Source: Methylophilus sp.
GTDB taxonomy: Bacteria; Pseudomonadota; Gammaproteobacteria; Burkholderiales; Methylophilaceae
Direction of reading: 5' to 3'
DNA: 64,000 bases
NCBI GenBank assembly: GCA_030696695.1
Contig: JAUYRP010000012.1
Coordinates: forward strand, 1-64,000
The position numbers and the translations under genes were made by a program. Of the stretch, positions 46,469 through 54,662 are shown piece after piece (the first letter of the stretch is position 1; every line of letters begins with the position of its first letter). The notes under the pieces are model-generated. The model was not told the DNA's origin and did no database searches. It saw only the letters and a program-made list of their open reading frames with translations.

Positions 46469-47551
46469 CTAATTTAATGTGTTGTTGTTTTCTATATAGC
46501 TGGTATCGCCATTCTCACGCACAAGGTTTTCAAAGCCTTCTATGGTGTTGCCTTCTATCAGTACATCTTTGGAATCAAGCAGATTGATGGCGACTGGCGC
46601 TTTGCCACTAAATAAGCCGCCTTTGTAAATAATGCGGTTGTTACGAATGATGCCGCCTTGGGCGTCGCGCAGTTTGATGGGGGCAGATTGTATATTGGTT
46701 TTTTTGCCTTCATGCCAAATAGAATCATATCTTATAGATCCATTAGGATTTTTACCGTTAGGAATCCGTTCATAACCCCGACCTTTTAGATAAAACTCCC
46801 CCTCTCCTTTGCCATAAATAACGATGGTATTGTTTTCGATAATAGGATTAGGGCCATACATGTAAATTGCCGTGTGTCCATCAACTTCAATTATGCTGTT
46901 GCGGATGACATTGCCAGAACCACTTACTTCCGCGCCTCGCTTAATTGAAAAAACATTGATACTATCAATGAGATAATCTGTATTTTGATATTTAGGCGGA
47001 TTATTTTTTACCTTTAGTTTTGAAAATGGCATATCTTCAAACTCCTCTGAAGAGAGGTCTCGATTATCGTCCCGTCCCACAGTCCAAACACCACTAAAGC
47101 CACCATATAGCTTAATTCCTAAATGGACGTCTTTAATTGAGCCATTTTGGATTCTTGTTCTGTAAGCTCTTCCTATAAAACCCACCCCTGTTTTTGATTT
47201 ATGGCTAAGGGTGTGTTTCTGCAAATCAATATCAAAAACGGGACCATCACCTGGCTTAACGTAAATAGGATTAATATCGAAAAGCCCTCTGCCTTCATGT
47301 GGCTCACTTGGATCGTAAGTTTCAATTATGAACAATCCACTGCGGCCATTTGATTTCCAACCACCTTCTGAAATCACAAAATTATCTTGTAATTTGACAT
47401 CACTTTGTAAGCAATACCTACCGGGCTTTTGAATAACGACAGGCTTGTTGTCATGTGGACTCTCATTGGCTTTAATATTGGTGCATTCATTTGCAAGAGA
47501 CGAACGATATTCAAATACTAACAATATTATTAAAACAACTCTAATTAACAT
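46469..47551 (-). CDS. Exported right-handed beta-helix protein
   Basis: 360 residues. Signal peptide about 1-20 (MLIRVVLIILLVFEYRSSLA). From about 200 to 345, repeated rungs with the N-x-I/V pattern (GNVIRNSIIEVDG, PIIENNTIVIYG, GGIIRNNRIIYKG, DVLIEGNTIEGF) are typical of pectate-lyase-like beta-helices. No clear lyase/hydrolase acidic cluster is seen. It follows the RHS gene by only 12 bp, so it is likely made with it, as a surface partner, polysaccharide binder or periplasmic immunity protein. Confidence 0.85.
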   Translation of the reverse strand: MLIRVVLIILLVFEYRSSLANECTNIKANESPHDNKPVVIQKPGRYCLQSDVKLQDNFVISEGGWKSNGRSGLFIIETYDPSEPHEGRGLFDINPIYVKPGDGPVFDIDLQKHTLSHKSKTGVGFIGRAYRTRIQNGSIKDVHLGIKLYGGFSGVWTVGRDDNRDLSSEEFEDMPFSKLKVKNNPPKYQNTDYLIDSINVFSIKRGAEVSGSGNVIRNSIIEVDGHTAIYMYGPNPIIENNTIVIYGKGEGEFYLKGRGYERIPNGKNPNGSIRYDSIWHEGKKTNIQSAPIKLRDAQGGIIRNNRIIYKGGLFSGKAPVAINLLDSKDVLIEGNTIEGFENLVRENGDTSYIENNNTLN

Positions 47552-47563
47552 AATTGGACTCGC

Positions 47564-50500
47564 TTACTTACAGGTCGTTGGCAAAATCGTGCCTTCATAG
47601 ACCTTTTGGTCTAACGGTTTGCCGCTATAACATAAATAACTAGCGCGATTACTGGCGGCTTGGGTTTCGTTATAAGCAGCCGAATTTAAATCTTTAATAT
47701 TGATTATCCCTTCCCCAAACAATTTATTTAGCTCTTCTTGTAATTTTTCAATTTTTTTACCTAAGGGTGGACTTTTCTCATAACCACTATCCTCATGTTC
47801 TTCAATCGCATTAAACTCCTTGAGTAATTGGTAGAAGGCTTGCTCGCTGATCTTACCTTGGGTAATCACATCATCACCAGTGGCGTATTTTTTCATTTCC
47901 AAAAACACAAGTAGCTCCATGCTGTAGGTGCGCGATTCGTTATTATCCCAATTGGCAATCGGTAATAATGACCAATGGTTGTAAGTATAATCCGGATGGC
48001 TATCATAGCCGCCATGACCAAAGCCAACATTCAGAGCAAACGGGTTGTTGTTTTGATCTCGATGCGCAAAGGTGTCCTGGAAGGCATGCATATATTCTCC
48101 AAATAGTTGAAGGCCAGCATTTTTACTCACGCATTTCTCCGCTGTTTCTGAGGCTTTTAGTAAGCGTGTCAGTTGGTCGTTAGTTGGTCTGACGCCTGTG
48201 TTGGTATCTACAGATGGGTTGCCATACTCTCCCACCCTGCCCGATACCTTGCCAGTGTCTGGATCTATTTTGATATCTTCAATAGCAGTAAAGTGATAAG
48301 TGAGTAAACGTGCTCTATGTTCATCGGTAATGCCACTTGATATGTTGAGTGGTTCTGTATCTGGATTATCATCTATATACTGCGTCGCCAGCGCAATTGT
48401 CCTCGCATCGTCCGCAGGCACGCCTGCAGCAACAGCTAAAAAGAACGTCATGTAATAGTGAATATCACTTTGGTATAAGCCTAGTGGGTCTAGCTTGTTA
48501 AGTGGGTCATTATTCACATACGCATAAGGGTCAGCACCATCAGGGAAGCCGAGTGGGTCTGGGGTTAAGTACCTGCCAGTGTCTGGATTGTAATCACGTT
48601 GGTAGTTGTAATATAAACCTGTGGCTTGGTCTTGCCATTGGCCGGGTAGGCGAAGGTTCATATTAAACTGACTGCTTTGTTCTTGATGGTTGATTTGTAT
48701 AAGTATGCCCCATGCATCATATTCCGCCTGCCAAATAACCTTGCCTTGTTCATCGGTTGCCATCATTGGGGCATGGCGTCTATCGGTGTGGATAGCGATA
48801 ACACCCTCTTGATTGGTGTCACTTGATGCTATCGGTGTGTTAATCAAAGCAACAGGGGTTTGATTGACGTACAGATATTGTTGAATCACGTTTCCTGCTT
48901 CATCCAGTTCGGCAATACGCTTTTGTTTGTCGTATACATAGTAGCGGGTTTGGCTTGCGTTGCCTTGGCTAGTTGATGTTGGGTAACTCACCATCACGCG
49001 CTCACCTAAGGCGTTGCTTTGGTAGCTGGCGATGGTTTGTTGGTTGGCTTTGTTTTGCACACTGGCGAGTTTACCCCATACATTATATTGATAGCGATAG
49101 TGCTGATCAGCTGTGGTTCTTCCTGCTTGGTCTAGTGTTGTTTCTGCCGTGTCTGCATAGCTGAATCTAGCTTTGGGTATTCCAGCATCCATATTGTTGT
49201 TTGGTGTTGTGCTGACCACTGCTTTGATAAAGCCAGACTTTGGTGGGGTTGAGAAGTTATTCCAGCCTGTGTAAGCATATGCTTTAAACTTGCCTTGTAT
49301 ATCCGCTGTGCTGATTTGCTCTGAGATAAGGCGTCTGCCTGCGTCGTAGGTATAGCTGGCTTTGATGAACTGGCTATTCGTGTTGCTGTTTTGTGGTTGT
49401 TTGCTGTGCGATACGGTGGTTAAGCGCCCTGCCAAATCAAAGTCATAGTGATCACTGAACCCGTTGCCATGGGTTAGTTGGGTAATGCCATTAAAAGGGT
49501 GGACTTTAATATCAGTGACGACTGGTTGTTTGGTGGCAATCTGTAGAGGTAAATCGGGTAGATTGAACCAGATTGCTATCTTGTTGGTTAAGCTAGGCCA
49601 GATAGTGCGATGAATTGTCATGGCTTTTGTTAAGCCTGTTTGTTCTTCAAGGCTAAAGACGAGCCAATCACCATTGATGAGTTGCTTGGCTTTAACCTGT
49701 CCATCTAGGGTGTAACGTGTACGGATATGGTAAGTTTTTGCGTTGCGATTTTTAAGTATAAGGGTAGTCGCTTTACCAATCTCACGGCCTAACAGGTCTT
49801 GGATAAACGTAAGCGTTTGTGTGCTGTCTTTGAGTTGTCTAAGCCCAAACGCATTGTAAGAATAAGTGACTGAATCACTTGCCTTAGACTTTGGCGCTTG
49901 TGCTGTTTTCGTTAATAAGCGACCAGCTATATCATAGGTATACTGAATGCGCGTACCATCGGCTTGTTGTATGTTAGTAATGCGATTGGCATCATTGTAT
50001 TGTGCAATATGCGTACCGTGTTGAGGGCTACTAAATAATATCGCACGACCAAAGTCATCTAACACTTGCACAGGTTGATTGATAGGTTGCTGATTACTAT
50101 GACTGCTTGTTGCTGAGGTGTTAACCGTATTAGCGTTCAATATAAAGCTTGCATCAAGATAGCCAGCAGGAGTCGCGCGAATTTGTACGCTTCCTTGGCT
50201 ACTAACGGCATTCAGCGTCATGCGATTCAGTGGGTCTATGTGTTGCACCCAATTGGCATCATTAGCCGCTTCTGCTTGCAATGTTTGCTCTGTATCGCTG
50301 GCTTTACGATCAGCATAACGCCATGTGTCGACCCCACCATCAGGACTTAAGCGTTGCGAGAGTCTGTTTTGATTATCACGCCAGAAGTACCATGCTCGCG
50401 CTACCGTGTCTGGGGCGTCAGCAGTAAACCATTGTTGTGTGGTTACCGTCTCACCTTGTTTTAAACTTCCCTTAGCCCAGTCTTTCCACTCAACACGATT

Positions 50501-53035
50501 CCCTAAAGCATCTCTCATCGCAATCAATTTGCCATCAACACCATATTGCAAGTGTATTGCTTGGCCATCTGCTCGTTTAATCATGGTGTTATTGCCAAAG
50601 ACATCGTATGCCATCGCTGTACTTTGCAATAAGCCTGAAGCTTTGGCGGTGCCTAGATTTAAAGATGCAGGGTAACGTTGCGTTGAGATGACTTTTCCAG
50701 AGTGATTATAATCATAGCTGTAGGTAATACTATTGTTATCTATCTTATTTACCACCCTCCCCGTGCCACCCGTCATTGCACTAGCATGAGCTTCCCCCTG
50801 TTTATCGTATGTAAGTTGGGTGATGATATTGTTTGGGGCGATGATTTTAGTGAGGTATTGGCCCAACTTGTCATACTGGTATTGCGTAACATCACTGTCT
50901 TTAGGTGTGTTGGTTTCTCCATTAGGCAATGGGCCATCCACACTGCTGAGTAAACTACGGTTGTTGATCATGCGATAGCGGTAATCTATATTACGGCTGA
51001 TGGCGATGCCCTGTATTTGTCCATTACTTTTAACATCGCTAGGTAATGCTGGGCGGTAACCTGTCTCTTTCTTCTGCAAAGGCTGACCCAATTGATTGTA
51101 GGTGATATGCCATTGATGTTCGCGACCAGCGACGACACTGGGTTTTGCAATGAGACTAGGTTCGCTAAACACTTGTACTGGTTCTTGCACAGCACGTTTA
51201 GCGGTGTTGAGTTGCGGAAAGCTTGGCGTGCTTGGGTAGGCGTAACGTATCTTAAGTTGAGGGGGTAGTGCTTTACCTTGGTCGTATTCAATGCTAGAAA
51301 TTCGGATGATACGGCCAATGCTATCGTATTCAGTCTGCGTGGTGTGCAGGCCTTGTAATACGGTTTTATCTTTGGCAATAGCTTTGCCAGATGTATTGGT
51401 ATTATTTGGTTTGGTTGCCTGTGACACATGGCTTTGTTGCAACGCTTTAACTTGCGTGACATGGCTTAGCCGGGCCAGTTTATCGTAGCCGTATACGACG
51501 TTGGTCTCTCCGCATTCTGTACATCCAGCACCCACTACTTGTAATAACCGATGCTCACCTGCAATTAGGGTGTAGTTGTATATCGTAGTCTGCCCTAGGC
51601 TATTGGTAAGTATGGTTTGACCTATTTGGCCATTGTGCGAGATGCGTGGGTGGTGGTGTGTGTTTTTTTCTGGTGGCGTCCAAACACGTATTGCTTTGGC
51701 AGGTCCAACTTGATAGCGCAAATTGACCTGTTGTACCCCCGTGTTTGCAATGGCATTGCCATTGGCGTCTAATTGCTTGGGCAGGCCATGCACACTTAAA
51801 ATGCCACGGCCCAGTGCATCGTACCCCCAAGTGCGTATACGCTGTGTTTTTGCGGCATTGCCCTCTTGCCAGGCTAGGCTAATACCCGTGAGCAAATGTG
51901 CGGCTTGTGGGATAGCAGGACTGCGTGTTGCATTTGCCATTTTGGGTGCAATGTAAACCGTTTCACCATAATGGTAGTACTTTACTAATGCATGCTGTAG
52001 TGGTGTTTGCCCAATTATTTTTTGAACATCTGTTGCTGGATATTTTACTTGTGTGAGATTACTAATGCCTTTGCTCTTTGGCGCATTTTCATGGCTATAG
52101 TGATAACGACCTACTGGGGTATCAATGGCGACAATGCCTTTAAAACCGGCTTGACGCTTATCAGCGTAGTGCATGATCAAACTGCGCCCCTGTGGATCGG
52201 TGACTTTAAGTAGCTCGCCTTTTAAACCACGCGTGAGATGCACACTTTCTCCAGAAGGCGCTGTAATACGTGTTAATTTACCCTGGTGATTAAAATGCAA
52301 TTGTTTACCATTTAGCCAAAACCAAGTGTATTCATCCCCTTTGGCCGTGTGGTAGATCATGACATGGCCTTGCGCTGGATTTTGGCAAGCACAATCACTG
52401 GGGTTAATACTGCTACGGTTAAATATAATGCGGCTACCATCGGCCTGTGTGATACGTAAGGTATTGTTCACCACTTGCAAATCAGTTTCATAGCTTAAGC
52501 GCCAGCCATAGCCAATCTGCCCCAGCCCCATATGCAGGCTGTTGTAGTGCCGCACAACTTCTATACCCATCAAGCCAGGGAGGGCCGGCAAATCTTCTTC
52601 TCTTTGGTACTTATTGCCAGTAATGACGTTGATGGGGTTGCCCGCACCTAAGTTGGTTTGGCTTTGATTACTTTGACTAGCGACATTGTGTTCACCGCAG
52701 CTGGGAGAGCCTGTGTTGCCTGTGCACGCCGCAGTACCCGTAGGGTTGGGTGCTTGGCTATTCGGGATGCCTATGGTCTCTAAAATACTAGGCTGGGCAT
52801 TGGGATCTGTACTGACGCTAGGTGCTTGCGTGGTCTGCCCACTTGTATCAGCGGCATGAAGCTGTTGACATGGGAACGCCAACACCATGAGCAACATCAG
52901 AAAATATAGGCATTGGGTGATCACTAGACGAGTTGGAGCATTGTGTTTCAGCATAGATAGTGGTGCGAACATAGTGAGCGTGGGTCTCAAAGCATAGGGT
53001 ATTGAATATGGAAATAACGCGGGGTATTTAGTCAT
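47564..53035 (-). CDS. Exported RHS/YD-repeat protein with DUF6765-like C-terminal domain
   Basis: 1823 residues from the ATG at 53035, which overlaps the upstream gene by 8 bp. A later ATG at 52954 gives a cleaner signal peptide (MLKHNAPTRLV, hydrophobic core, LHAADT). After a Thr/Pro/Ser region, NPINVITGNKYQREEDL starts a DUF6531-like head. Dozens of YD/RHS repeats follow, then the RHS-associated core (YLTPDPLGFPDGADPYAY, then DPLNKLDPLGLY) near residue 1485-1515. The last ~300 residues begin DIHYYMTFFLAVAAG and include GEYMHAFQDTFAHRD and a His/Asp-rich GHGGYDSHPDY region, like DUF6765/zinc-phospholipase folds. Probable cage-type toxin; target unknown. Confidence 0.9.
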   Translation of the reverse strand: MTKYPALFPYSIPYALRPTLTMFAPLSMLKHNAPTRLVITQCLYFLMLLMVLAFPCQQLHAADTSGQTTQAPSVSTDPNAQPSILETIGIPNSQAPNPTGTAACTGNTGSPSCGEHNVASQSNQSQTNLGAGNPINVITGNKYQREEDLPALPGLMGIEVVRHYNSLHMGLGQIGYGWRLSYETDLQVVNNTLRITQADGSRIIFNRSSINPSDCACQNPAQGHVMIYHTAKGDEYTWFWLNGKQLHFNHQGKLTRITAPSGESVHLTRGLKGELLKVTDPQGRSLIMHYADKRQAGFKGIVAIDTPVGRYHYSHENAPKSKGISNLTQVKYPATDVQKIIGQTPLQHALVKYYHYGETVYIAPKMANATRSPAIPQAAHLLTGISLAWQEGNAAKTQRIRTWGYDALGRGILSVHGLPKQLDANGNAIANTGVQQVNLRYQVGPAKAIRVWTPPEKNTHHHPRISHNGQIGQTILTNSLGQTTIYNYTLIAGEHRLLQVVGAGCTECGETNVVYGYDKLARLSHVTQVKALQQSHVSQATKPNNTNTSGKAIAKDKTVLQGLHTTQTEYDSIGRIIRISSIEYDQGKALPPQLKIRYAYPSTPSFPQLNTAKRAVQEPVQVFSEPSLIAKPSVVAGREHQWHITYNQLGQPLQKKETGYRPALPSDVKSNGQIQGIAISRNIDYRYRMINNRSLLSSVDGPLPNGETNTPKDSDVTQYQYDKLGQYLTKIIAPNNIITQLTYDKQGEAHASAMTGGTGRVVNKIDNNSITYSYDYNHSGKVISTQRYPASLNLGTAKASGLLQSTAMAYDVFGNNTMIKRADGQAIHLQYGVDGKLIAMRDALGNRVEWKDWAKGSLKQGETVTTQQWFTADAPDTVARAWYFWRDNQNRLSQRLSPDGGVDTWRYADRKASDTEQTLQAEAANDANWVQHIDPLNRMTLNAVSSQGSVQIRATPAGYLDASFILNANTVNTSATSSHSNQQPINQPVQVLDDFGRAILFSSPQHGTHIAQYNDANRITNIQQADGTRIQYTYDIAGRLLTKTAQAPKSKASDSVTYSYNAFGLRQLKDSTQTLTFIQDLLGREIGKATTLILKNRNAKTYHIRTRYTLDGQVKAKQLINGDWLVFSLEEQTGLTKAMTIHRTIWPSLTNKIAIWFNLPDLPLQIATKQPVVTDIKVHPFNGITQLTHGNGFSDHYDFDLAGRLTTVSHSKQPQNSNTNSQFIKASYTYDAGRRLISEQISTADIQGKFKAYAYTGWNNFSTPPKSGFIKAVVSTTPNNNMDAGIPKARFSYADTAETTLDQAGRTTADQHYRYQYNVWGKLASVQNKANQQTIASYQSNALGERVMVSYPTSTSQGNASQTRYYVYDKQKRIAELDEAGNVIQQYLYVNQTPVALINTPIASSDTNQEGVIAIHTDRRHAPMMATDEQGKVIWQAEYDAWGILIQINHQEQSSQFNMNLRLPGQWQDQATGLYYNYQRDYNPDTGRYLTPDPLGFPDGADPYAYVNNDPLNKLDPLGLYQSDIHYYMTFFLAVAAGVPADDARTIALATQYIDDNPDTEPLNISSGITDEHRARLLTYHFTAIEDIKIDPDTGKVSGRVGEYGNPSVDTNTGVRPTNDQLTRLLKASETAEKCVSKNAGLQLFGEYMHAFQDTFAHRDQNNNPFALNVGFGHGGYDSHPDYTYNHWSLLPIANWDNNESRTYSMELLVFLEMKKYATGDDVITQGKISEQAFYQLLKEFNAIEEHEDSGYEKSPPLGKKIEKLQEELNKLFGEGIINIKDLNSAAYNETQAASNRASYLCYSGKPLDQKVYEGTILPTTCK

Positions 53036-54416
53036 TGAAGTTGTCGTAGACGGAGGTGAAGGTAACGCGTCTATCTGGTGCGCAGTTGGCAATATTTGCT
53101 GTGGAATTGACTTCGGTACAAGTACCATTGGTGGTAACAGGTGTAGTCTCACCCGCACCTTTGGTGATCATATCGATATCAACGTCGGCATCTAAGCCTT
53201 GTAAGAGATATTCATACACAGCATTGGCACGCTGTTCAGATAAGGTGAGATTGTCTGCATGGTTGCCAATTTTGTCGGTATGCCCTGTGATGTAGAGCTT
53301 ATCTCGACGATGTGCATCGTTTTTATGCGCATTAATATGTTGAATGAGCTTATCTAAAGCGGCTTTACCCTGCGCAGTCAACGTGTATTCATTAAAAGCA
53401 AATAACACTTCTGCTTGTATGCTTTCTTGCGTGGTATCTGGCAAACATGGATCTGGTTCAGCACCACAGCTAGCGTCTGTTGCAGCATCACAAGGTATTT
53501 CCTCACCAGCATCTTGCTCATGACAGTTGGGGTCACTCTCTGGGCACGTGTCATTCCCTGTGGTCGGTCCATCCTCGCCACCCACCTCTTCAGGAGGGGT
53601 AGCCGCGCCGTTATTCCCAGTGCCTGAACTACTCACATTGCCATTCTCAAAAGGTTCTGATTGCATGCGCATCGTAGTGTGCATGACTATCGGGATGCGT
53701 CCTTGCGCGAGCAATGCTTGTTTGAATGTATCTGAGTCTGCCACGCTCATTACGCTTTGACTCAAACCAAGCATGCTGGAGGACTCGCCTTGTATACCCG
53801 ATAAGCCTTGTAGCACTTTGACGTAGAGTCTGCCAACCAATGGCACTTGTTTTGTAGGTGGGATGCCGTAGGTAATGCGTACCTTGAGTAGGTTGGCATC
53901 ACTTAAGGTTTGCCCAGATTTATTGGTACTGGGGTTGTAACTACAATTGGGCCGATCAAGTGGACAATTGATGGCATTGAGGTTGCTGTTGGGAATGACG
54001 CGGTGATTGACCTGCAACCTACTTGCCAACTGAGGGCTAGCGTAATCATCAAAGCTCTCTTTGGTAGGCGATAGGAGCTCAACTTGCATGGTGGCAGGGG
54101 TGATATCGGCCTGAGCACGTGCTGTGGCTTGTGCTATTTCGGTTAGGTTACGCCCTCCGCCGTAGTAACCCACCATTGCACGTGTAAACGCATCTCGAAT
54201 AACAGATGCTTGGCCATGCCCAACCGTGCCGGCCCGAGCCGCTTCAAAGGTGGCATAGTTGATATTGCTCTTTGCATGAAACACCAAACCAGTCTGCATG
54301 ACACCCAATATCATCATCAGCAAGGTTGGGGCAACGACTATAAACTCGACTAAAGACGCACCTTTTTGCTTAATTGCAGATGGTTGTGTTAGGGATGCGT
54401 GAACGCGCCAAGGCAT
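53028..54416 (-). CDS. TadE-like prepilin / OmpA C-terminal domain fusion protein
   Basis: 462 residues. A prepilin-type N-terminus, KG-ASLVEFIVVAPTLLMMI, has a glycine before the cut and Glu at +5, with TadE-type VFHAKSNINYATFEAARAG. A middle part of unknown fold (about 60-270) is followed by an acidic Cys-rich linker (about 275-325) and an OmpA domain (about 328-460): LFAFNEYTLTAQGKAAL, then ITGHTDKIGNH and LSEQRANAVYEYL, retaining the Asp and Arg that bind diaminopimelate. So it combines pilin-like secretion with peptidoglycan anchoring. It overlaps the RHS gene. No other tad gene is in the window. Confidence 0.88.
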   Translation of the reverse strand: MPWRVHASLTQPSAIKQKGASLVEFIVVAPTLLMMILGVMQTGLVFHAKSNINYATFEAARAGTVGHGQASVIRDAFTRAMVGYYGGGRNLTEIAQATARAQADITPATMQVELLSPTKESFDDYASPQLASRLQVNHRVIPNSNLNAINCPLDRPNCSYNPSTNKSGQTLSDANLLKVRITYGIPPTKQVPLVGRLYVKVLQGLSGIQGESSSMLGLSQSVMSVADSDTFKQALLAQGRIPIVMHTTMRMQSEPFENGNVSSSGTGNNGAATPPEEVGGEDGPTTGNDTCPESDPNCHEQDAGEEIPCDAATDASCGAEPDPCLPDTTQESIQAEVLFAFNEYTLTAQGKAALDKLIQHINAHKNDAHRRDKLYITGHTDKIGNHADNLTLSEQRANAVYEYLLQGLDADVDIDMITKGAGETTPVTTNGTCTEVNSTANIANCAPDRRVTFTSVYDNFND

Positions 54417-54438
54417 GTCGTACTCATTATTGTTATTT

Positions 54439-54480
54439 TATACATCTGTATATTATAGATATTTATTATACAGATGTATA
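54439..54480. promoter_or_regulatory. Tandem dyads TATAC-N4-GTATA upstream of the TadE-OmpA/RHS unit
   Basis: Two 14-bp dyads (54439-54452 and 54467-54480) are each self-complementary in their arms and are exact reverse complements of one another, centres 28 bp apart. The minus-strand spacer carries TATAAT, a -10-like box. They lie 23-64 bp before the start codon of the fusion gene: a plausible paired operator for a repressor. Confidence 0.65.
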
Positions 54481-54662
54481 TTTTTATTTAACTAGGCATA
54501 TACCCTCACACAACATAGCAGCCAAAATACCCATCATCATTTGTTCACAAATAATGAATACATGACTGAAATATGCAATTTACACATGCATTGTTAGTGT
54601 GTTTATTACCTAAAATGTTTATCATAGTCGTTTAGATATCAGTCTCGTCGCGTTCGCACTCT

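Noticed and set aside
44398-47560. Insertion sequence or phage remnant
   Set aside because: No transposase or integrase fragment, target duplication or long terminal inverted repeat was seen.
54447-54474. LexA/SOS box
   Set aside because: CTGT and ACAG are present but 28 bp from end to end, not the 16 bp of an SOS box; the tandem-dyad reading fits better.
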